Shown here piece by piece: positions 58,994 through 64,000 of a stretch of DNA of 64,000 nucleotides (positions within the stretch are counted from its first letter, which is position 1; the number at the start of each line of letters is the position of its first letter). Origin of the DNA: Glaciihabitans arcticus (GTDB taxonomy: Bacteria; Actinomycetota; Actinomycetes; Actinomycetales; Microbacteriaceae); the NCBI RefSeq assembly GCF_004310685.1, contig NZ_SISG01000002.1, forward strand, positions 124,001 through 188,000, read 5' to 3'. The notes beneath the pieces are model-generated. The model was not told the DNA's origin, ran no database searches, and saw only the letters and a list, made by a program, of their open reading frames with translations. The translations under genes were made by a program, and so were the position numbers.

Positions 58994-60181
58994 TTAGACG
59001 ACCTTCCACGGCCCCCACTGGTCGGCGCCGGGGACGTCGCCCTGCGTCCACCATGCGGCGCGGTAGGTCACTCCGTTGTAGAGCACGGTGTCACCGCCGA
59101 CGTAGACCTGGCCGGCCGTCCAGGTCGTGGCGCCCGGGTCGGTCGGATCGGTGGGCTCTTCCGGATCCTCCGGCTCGACCGGCGGGGATCCCAGGTGCTG
59201 GCCGACGACGTTCGCGAAGTTGTAGCCGTTGGACGCATCCCAGTTGATCGACCAGGTCATCGCACCGCGCAGGGTCGGGTACTTGGCCGCGGGCTTGTAT
59301 GAGCCGCAGTTCACCCCGACAGTGAGGCAGTCGTAGGCCGCGTTCACAACCGTCGGGTTCACGTAGCCGCTGCCGGCACCGGAGGGCGAGGCGGGCAGGC
59401 CGAGTCCGACCTGGTCAGCGCGCAGGTGACCGTCGAGCAGAATGTCGGCGAGCGCCGTCTGGAAGTCGACGGTGCCCGAGCTGTAGGCCTTTCCGTCACG
59501 TCCGAGCATGGATCCCGAGTTGTAGTACTGCGTGTTCACCACGGTGATGAGGTCGGCGACCTCGTCGATGAGTGCGAGGTACGACCCTCCCGGCTGCACG
59601 TAGATCGTCTCCGGCGCCATAGTGAGCACGAAATCGTCGCCGGCGAGTCCCGAGAGCTGGCGCAGCGCCGAGGTCATGTTGACGAGGTTCGGGGCGTTCT
59701 CGAGGTCGATGTCGACGCCGTCGAAACCGTACTCCTGCATCAGTGCGTAGGTGGAGGTCGCGAACGCGTTGGCCGCGCCGGCATCCGGCAGTGAGATGGC
59801 GCCATTCTGGCCGCCCACCGAGATGACCACCTGGCGTCCCTGCGACTTGAGTGTCGCGATGTCGGCGATGAACTGCGCCTTGTCGTAGCCGCCGAGCGCG
59901 GAGGTCAGCGCGGGGTCGAGGGTGAAGGTGATGCCTCCGACTGTCGGTGAGGCGTCCGCGAATGCCACGGCGACGATGCCGTACGCGTCGGGGATCTGCG
60001 ACAGCTTGAGGTTGGTCGCCCCGTTGTCGAAGTTCTGCCAGTAGCCGGTGATCGTGTGGGCACGCACGTTCGGCGCGGCCTGCGCCGAGAGCGGCGCGGC
60101 GACAACAGCCCCCGCCACGGCGAGTGTTGCACCGAGGATTGCGGCCGACCAGCGCTTCGCTGGGTGAGACATGGTGTTCAT
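58994..60181 (-). CDS. Secreted GH18 chitinase with C-terminal chitin-binding module
   Basis: A 395-residue secreted enzyme. A Sec signal peptide ends near APLSAQAAP. The GH18 barrel shows VVISVGGQNG and the catalytic motif FDGVDIDLE (Asp-x-Asp-x-Glu acid/base), with MTWSINWDAS near the end of the barrel. A Pro/Glu/Asp/Thr linker (PPVEPEDPEEPTDPTDPG) leads to a CBM5/12 module (WTAGQVYVGGDTVLYNG, AAWWTQGD). It should hydrolyse chitin internally outside the cell. The ATG at 60181 has GGAGGTG seven bases upstream. A short inverted repeat 22-38 bp further up may be its operator. Confidence 0.93.
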   Translation of the reverse strand: MNTMSHPAKRWSAAILGATLAVAGAVVAAPLSAQAAPNVRAHTITGYWQNFDNGATNLKLSQIPDAYGIVAVAFADASPTVGGITFTLDPALTSALGGYDKAQFIADIATLKSQGRQVVISVGGQNGAISLPDAGAANAFATSTYALMQEYGFDGVDIDLENAPNLVNMTSALRQLSGLAGDDFVLTMAPETIYVQPGGSYLALIDEVADLITVVNTQYYNSGSMLGRDGKAYSSGTVDFQTALADILLDGHLRADQVGLGLPASPSGAGSGYVNPTVVNAAYDCLTVGVNCGSYKPAAKYPTLRGAMTWSINWDASNGYNFANVVGQHLGSPPVEPEDPEEPTDPTDPGATTWTAGQVYVGGDTVLYNGVTYRAAWWTQGDVPGADQWGPWKVV

Positions 60182-60202
60182 CAAAAGGCACCTCCGAGTT
60201 TG

Positions 60203-60219
60203 TTAGTCATCTTTACTAA
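60203..60219. promoter_or_regulatory. Inverted repeat upstream of the chitinase gene
   Basis: TTAGT and ACTAA flank seven bases within an AT-rich stretch just upstream of the ribosome-binding site. It could be an operator at the transcription start; no regulator can be named. Confidence 0.35.
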
Positions 60220-60274
60220 TTCGGGTCTCTTCCACGCTAGCACGTCCCCCGTTCGGGGGGTATTGCGTACGTAG

Positions 60275-60292
60275 CTCCACCGATCGGTGGAG
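60275..60292. promoter_or_regulatory. Perfect 18-bp palindrome upstream of the ABC-2/two-component operon
   Basis: CTCCACCGATCGGTGGAG is fully self-complementary and lies 59 bp ahead of the ATPase start. Position and symmetry fit an operator for a dimeric regulator, possibly the LuxR-type regulator encoded at the operon's end. A C5/G5 hairpin (60246-60259) lies just upstream. Confidence 0.55.
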
Positions 60293-60350
60293 GGGAAGTT
60301 CCACCGGCACACCGCTGGCCAGAGGCGCTTCCTGCGTCCACGATGGGTAC

Positions 60351-61235
60351 ATGACCACTACCGACCCCGTCGTGAGCGTGCGCGACCTGCGTAAAAGCTA
60401 CGGATCCTTCGTCGCGCTCGACGGCGTGACCTTCGACATTCAGCGCGGCGAGACCTTCGCGCTCCTCGGCCCGAACGGCGCCGGCAAGAGCACGACGATT
60501 GAGATACTCGAGGGCTACCGCGATCGCTCCGGCGGCGAGGCCACGGTGCTCGGCGTGGATCCGAGCAGGGGTGGCCTCGACTGGAAGGCCCGGCTCGGAA
60601 TCGTGCTGCAGAGTTCCGGCGAAAGCGGCGCGGTCACCGTGCGGGAGCAACTCAGCCACTTCGCCTCGTTCTATCCGAACCCGCGCACTGTGGACGAGGT
60701 GATCGCAGCTGTCGGGTTGGAGAGCAAACAGAAGACACTCATCCGCAATCTCTCGGGCGGCCAGCGACGGCGGGTGGATGTCGCTCTCGGCGTGATCGGA
60801 CGCCCCGAGCTTCTCTTTCTCGACGAACCCACCACCGGCTTCGACCCGGAGGCGCGGCACCAGTTCTGGGACCTCATCCGGCAGCTGAAGCGTGAGGGCA
60901 CGACGATCCTGCTCACCACGCACTACCTCGACGAGGCCGCCCAGCTCGGTGACCGGGCCGGGGTCATCGCGGGCGGGCGGCTCATCGATATCGGCACCAT
61001 CACCGAGATCGGCGGGGCCGAGGCCCGCACCCCGATCGTCCGCTGGACGGAGGGCGGCCCGCGCGAGCAGCTCACCACCGAGCCGGGGGCGCTCATCGCC
61101 TCACTGCAGACGAGGCTTGGACTCGAGGTGCCGGGGCTCGAGATCATCCGGCCGTCGCTCGAGGATGTGTATCTCGGGCTGGTCACTTCGACAAGCTCGA
61201 TTTCGACAGGCTCAATCAGCGAGGACGCATCATGA
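60351..61235 (+). CDS. ABC-2 type exporter ATPase
   Basis: A 294-residue ATPase of the drug/antibiotic exporter group: Walker A GPNGAGKST, signature LSGGQRRRV, Walker B LLFLDEPTTGFD and switch LTTHYLDEA, followed by a regulatory C-terminal region. The last residues (LVTSTSSISTGSISEDAS) come from two copies of a 14-base sequence in the DNA and look like a repeat captured in frame. Start ATG has CACGAT six bases upstream. First gene of a four-gene operon; the next gene overlaps by 4 bases. Confidence 0.92.
   Translation: MTTTDPVVSVRDLRKSYGSFVALDGVTFDIQRGETFALLGPNGAGKSTTIEILEGYRDRSGGEATVLGVDPSRGGLDWKARLGIVLQSSGESGAVTVREQLSHFASFYPNPRTVDEVIAAVGLESKQKTLIRNLSGGQRRRVDVALGVIGRPELLFLDEPTTGFDPEARHQFWDLIRQLKREGTTILLTTHYLDEAAQLGDRAGVIAGGRLIDIGTITEIGGAEARTPIVRWTEGGPREQLTTEPGALIASLQTRLGLEVPGLEIIRPSLEDVYLGLVTSTSSISTGSISEDAS
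61187..61215 (+). repeat. Two copies of TTCGACARGCTCRA inside the ATPase gene end
   Basis: TTCGACAAGCTCGA (61187-61200) and TTCGACAGGCTCAA (61202-61215) are spaced 15 bases apart and in frame. From memory this sequence is a frequent dispersed repeat in Microbacteriaceae and relatives. Confidence 0.7.
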
Positions 61236-62041
61236 CCAACACCCTGACCCTCGGCTCGCGCCGCGTCGGCTACGAGGTGCGCCAGTACTTCCGCCAGGGC
61301 GACACCGTCTTCTTCACGTTCCTCTTCCCGCTCGTGATGCTCACCATCTTCTCGACGGCTTTCAGCGAGACCAGCTTCGGCGTCGACGATGACGGCAACA
61401 ATGTGAGCGCCGCCGCCTTCTACCTGCCAGCGATGCTCGCAGCCGGGGTGCTGCTCAGCGGGCTGCAGAACATGGCCGTCGACATCGCCATGGAGAAGGG
61501 CGACGGCACCCTCAAGCGCCTCGCCGGCACACCGCTCCCGGTGTTCAGCTACTTCCTCGGCAAAATCGGGCAGGTGCTCGTGACCGGCACCCTGCAGGCC
61601 GCGGCGATCCTGCTGCTCGCCGGCGTCGTGTTCGGTGTGCGACTGCCGGATGACCCGGCCGCCTGGTTCACATTCGCCTGGGTCTTCCTGCTCGGTGTGG
61701 TGACTTCCGCGATACTCGGGATCGCACTCAGCGGGCTCCCCCGCAGTGGCAAGAGTGCGACGGCGGTCATCATCCCGATCACGCTGGTGCTGCAGTTCAT
61801 CTCGGGCGTCTACCTGTCATTCACGCAGCTGCCGGACTGGCTGCAGAACGTGGCGAGCGTCTTCCCGCTCAAGTGGATGGCGCAGGGCATGCGGGCCGTG
61901 TTCCTGCCTGACGGCTACAAGACCCTCGAGCAGAGTGGCAGCTGGGACCTGCCGGGCGTTGCCCTCGTGACGCTGCTCTGGCTCGTGGTCGGCCTGGTCG
62001 CGGCGCGCTTCACCTTCCGCTGGATCCGCAAGGATAGCTGA
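61232..62041 (+). CDS. ABC-2 type exporter permease
   Basis: A 269-residue membrane protein with six hydrophobic segments of the ABC-2 family: an N-terminal helix VFFTFLFPLVMLTIF, then LPAMLAAGVLLSGLQNMA, EKGDGTLKRLAGTPLPV (the family's conserved Arg/Leu stretch), FISGVYLSF, and a C-terminal helix before FRWIRKDS. It pairs with the ATPase to export a drug, peptide or lipid. The start overlaps the ATPase stop by 4 bases and its stop is followed directly by the kinase ATG. Confidence 0.92.
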   Translation: MTNTLTLGSRRVGYEVRQYFRQGDTVFFTFLFPLVMLTIFSTAFSETSFGVDDDGNNVSAAAFYLPAMLAAGVLLSGLQNMAVDIAMEKGDGTLKRLAGTPLPVFSYFLGKIGQVLVTGTLQAAAILLLAGVVFGVRLPDDPAAWFTFAWVFLLGVVTSAILGIALSGLPRSGKSATAVIIPITLVLQFISGVYLSFTQLPDWLQNVASVFPLKWMAQGMRAVFLPDGYKTLEQSGSWDLPGVALVTLLWLVVGLVAARFTFRWIRKDS

Positions 62042-63184
62042 ATGGCGACTTTGCGATGGTGGCACGCGGCGGTGATCGCTGTGAGCCTCATCGTGGGCGC
62101 TGTCGCCGTCATCGACGGCTACCGGCAGGAGTGGCGGGTCGCCGGCGTGATCACCCTCGTCGTCTTCGTTCTCGCGTGGTTCACGGTGGGCAGGCTGGCT
62201 GGTGGCCGCCCTCGCCTCTCGCTCGGTTACGCGGTCTTCCTCGTGATCATCTCGGGGGTGCTGGTCGCCTTCGACCCGAACTTCGCCACCATGCAGACGA
62301 TCACCTATCCGATCCTGTGGACGATCGCACCGAGCGTGAGAACAGCAATCGCGACGAGCACCGCGACCGCCGTGAGCGTGTTCTTCGGCCTCATCGTGAG
62401 CCTCGGCACCGACTCGATCGGCGAGGCCGCGATCATCGCGGCGCTCTCCCTCGGTTTCGCGATCGGCATGGGCACCTGGATTTCCCGCATCTGGAAGCTC
62501 AGCGACGAACGCCTCGCCCTCGTCGAACAGCTGCAGGCCGCCCAGACGAGCCTTGCCGCGCTGAGCCGCGACGCGGGAGTCACGAGTGAGCGCGAGCGGC
62601 TGGCGCGTGAGATCCACGACACAATCGCGCAGGACCTCACCGGGCTGGTTCTGCTCAGCCAGCAGTCGCGCCGATCCCTCGCCGCGGGTGATGTGTCAGG
62701 TGCCGAGCAGCAGCTCGCCCTGCTCGAGGAGAGCGCGCGCCTCGCCCTGAGCGAGACCCGGTCCCTCGTCGCCGCGACCTCTCCCGCCGCCCTCGACGAC
62801 GGCGGCATCGGGCCGGCGCTGCAGCGACTCGCGCAGCGCTTCGAGCGCGAGACCGGCATCCGCATTCCTGTCGAGGTGGATGTCACGGCTCCCCTCGACC
62901 GCGCCACCGAGGTCGTGCTGCTCCGGTGCGCGCAGGAGGGCCTCGCGAACGTGCGGAAGCACGCGGGCGCGAGCTCGGCGGCGCTCGCACTCACGGTCGG
63001 CGAGCGCGGGATCACGCTGACCCTCGAGGACGACGGCTCCGGCTTCGACCCCGCCTCCGTTGGGCAGGGCTACGGCATCAGCGGCATGCGTGACCGGCTC
63101 GCGCTCGTGAGCGGATCCCTCGATCTCGAGACGAGTCCGGCCGGCACTCGTTTGATCGTGACGCTGCCTGGAGCTTTGTCGTGA
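62042..63184 (+). CDS. NarL-type sensor histidine kinase
   Basis: A 380-residue membrane kinase with about five N-terminal helices (residues 8-150), no large extracellular domain, a HisKA_3 dimerisation domain with acceptor His-192 (REIHDTIAQDLTGLVLL) and an HATPase domain (RCAQEGLANVRKHAGAS, LEDDGSGFDP). Intramembrane-sensing kinases of this shape coupled to ABC-2 exporters usually detect membrane-active compounds. It directly follows the permease stop, and its stop overlaps the regulator start (GTGA). Confidence 0.93.
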   Translation: MATLRWWHAAVIAVSLIVGAVAVIDGYRQEWRVAGVITLVVFVLAWFTVGRLAGGRPRLSLGYAVFLVIISGVLVAFDPNFATMQTITYPILWTIAPSVRTAIATSTATAVSVFFGLIVSLGTDSIGEAAIIAALSLGFAIGMGTWISRIWKLSDERLALVEQLQAAQTSLAALSRDAGVTSERERLAREIHDTIAQDLTGLVLLSQQSRRSLAAGDVSGAEQQLALLEESARLALSETRSLVAATSPAALDDGGIGPALQRLAQRFERETGIRIPVEVDVTAPLDRATEVVLLRCAQEGLANVRKHAGASSAALALTVGERGITLTLEDDGSGFDPASVGQGYGISGMRDRLALVSGSLDLETSPAGTRLIVTLPGALS

Positions 63185-63795
63185 TCCGCATCCTCGTCGC
63201 CGACGACCATCCGATCGTGCGCGGCGGCATCGTTGCGCTGCTCGACGCGGCCGACGACATCGAGGTGATCGGCCAGGCCGCGACGGGGCTCGAGGCCGTG
63301 GAGCTCGCGCTGTCGCTGAAGCCGGACCTGGTGCTCATGGATCTCCGCATGCCCGGCATCGATGGCGACGAGGCCACCGCACGCATCGTGAAGGGGAGCA
63401 CGGGCATCCGGATTCTGGTTCTCACCACTTATGAGTCCGACGCCAGCATTCTCACCGCGATCGAGGCGGGGGCGAGCGGTTACCTGCTGAAGGCGGCGCC
63501 GCAGGAGGAGATTTTGGCCGGCATCCGTTCGGTCGCTCGCGGCGAGGTCGCACTCGCCCCCGCGATCGCGGCCCTGCTCGTGCAGCGCATGAAGACGCCG
63601 GCGGTGACCCTGACCGCCCGCGAGACCGAAGTGCTGAAGCTCGTCGCTCAGGGTCTCAGCAATCCCGAGATCGCCGCCCGCCTGTTCGTCGGCGAGGCCA
63701 CCGTGAAGACGCACCTGCTGCACGCATTCGAGAAGCTCGAGGTGAGCGACCGCACGCGCGCCGTGACGAAGGCGATGGAGCTGGGACTGCTCTGA
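63181..63795 (+). CDS. NarL/LuxR-family response regulator
   Basis: A 204-residue regulator: VADDHPIVRGGIV, phospho-acceptor Asp-54 in LVLMDLRMPG, LTTYESDAS, and the LuxR helix-turn-helix LTARETEVLKLVAQGLSNPEIAARLFVGEATVKTHL. GTG start overlapping the kinase stop. It should activate the exporter operon, perhaps through the palindrome at 60275-60292. Three bases after its stop the convergent murB gene ends. Confidence 0.94.
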   Translation: MIRILVADDHPIVRGGIVALLDAADDIEVIGQAATGLEAVELALSLKPDLVLMDLRMPGIDGDEATARIVKGSTGIRILVLTTYESDASILTAIEAGASGYLLKAAPQEEILAGIRSVARGEVALAPAIAALLVQRMKTPAVTLTARETEVLKLVAQGLSNPEIAARLFVGEATVKTHLLHAFEKLEVSDRTRAVTKAMELGLL

Positions 63796-63798
63796 GCG

Positions 63799-64000
63799 CT
63801 AGAGCTCCAGCCCGATGAACACCGGCTCGGGCTGTAGCCGCACTCCGAACTCGGAGAACACGCGGGTCTGCACATACCGGGCCAGCTCGGAGATCTCGGT
63901 CGCCGTCGCTCCCCCGGTGTTGGTGATCGCGAGGGTGTGCTTACTGGAGATCGCGGCCTTCGACCCGGGCAGCGAGAATCCACGACGGATGCCGGCGCGC
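63799..64000 (-). CDS. murB: UDP-N-acetylenolpyruvoylglucosamine reductase, C-terminal part
   Basis: Peptidoglycan-precursor enzyme that reduces UDP-GlcNAc-enolpyruvate. Only the last 66 codons are in the window, reading leftward to TAG at 63799-63801. The visible segment contains GFSLPGSKAAISSKHTLAI, TNTGGATATEISELARYVQ and VFSEFGVRLQPEPVFIG, the standard MurB C-terminus. The 5' part lies beyond base 64000. Confidence 0.9.
   Translation of the reverse strand, partial: RAGIRRGFSLPGSKAAISSKHTLAITNTGGATATEISELARYVQTRVFSEFGVRLQPEPVFIGLEL

Overview
The window is high-GC DNA from an actinobacterium, most likely a member of Microbacteriaceae. The evidence is GTG/TTG starts, frequent 4-base start/stop overlaps, many genes that look leaderless, the block tRNA-Trp-secE-nusG-rplK-rplA beside an aminotransferase gene, and small proteins of a type I know only from that family. 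The family assignment is inference; no 16S rRNA is present. Sixty-one protein genes (two cut by the window ends) and one tRNA gene are supported.

Bases 1-24,026 are a sugar-import island. It holds a YtfQRT/YjfF-type importer (1-4,598); two small conserved proteins (5,024-5,697); an importer beside a complete araR-araB-araD-araA locus (5,750-15,138), presumably for L-arabinose; a second ChvE/Ggu-type importer (15,297-19,346); and a ROK regulator with a XylFGH-type importer (19,633-24,026). All four importers are CUT2-class. The araR intergenic regions carry three matching operators, and a repeated element overlaps the promoter of the second Ggu-type importer.

Bases 24,059-40,898 hold a lipoprotein, a cyclase-family hydrolase with altered metal ligands, an AbiEi/DUF559-like protein, the transsulfuration pair cbs-metB, DUF3105 and DUF305 proteins, a sensor nucleotide cyclase overlapping an MscS channel that has a cyclic-nucleotide-binding-like domain, an ABC exporter, and an AglEFG-type alpha-glucoside importer with a LacI regulator.

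Bases 40,978-53,000 are the ribosomal stalk and elongation region: rplJ-rplL behind an attenuated leader, and rplK-rplA, nusG, secE and tRNA-Trp. The two ribosomal blocks are separated by about 8.3 kb. That stretch holds a two-component system, a catalytically dead ABC-ATPase-like protein divergent from a ROK regulator, a stand-alone YqaJ-type nuclease, an alpha/beta hydrolase, nudK, an oxidoreductase, a perfect 70-bp triple tandem repeat and a GNAT acetyltransferase.

Bases 53,148-64,000 hold an aminotransferase, a DUF559 nuclease-like gene bracketed by two copies of a 57-bp palindromic repeat (a candidate mobile cassette), a PspC-linked two-component envelope module, a GH18 chitinase, an ABC-2 exporter with its two-component system, and the end of murB.

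The best candidates for something undescribed are the repeat-bracketed nuclease-like cassette (54,355-55,422), the dead-ATPase/ROK pair (44,380-46,329) and the cyclase/MscS pair (30,808-34,312).
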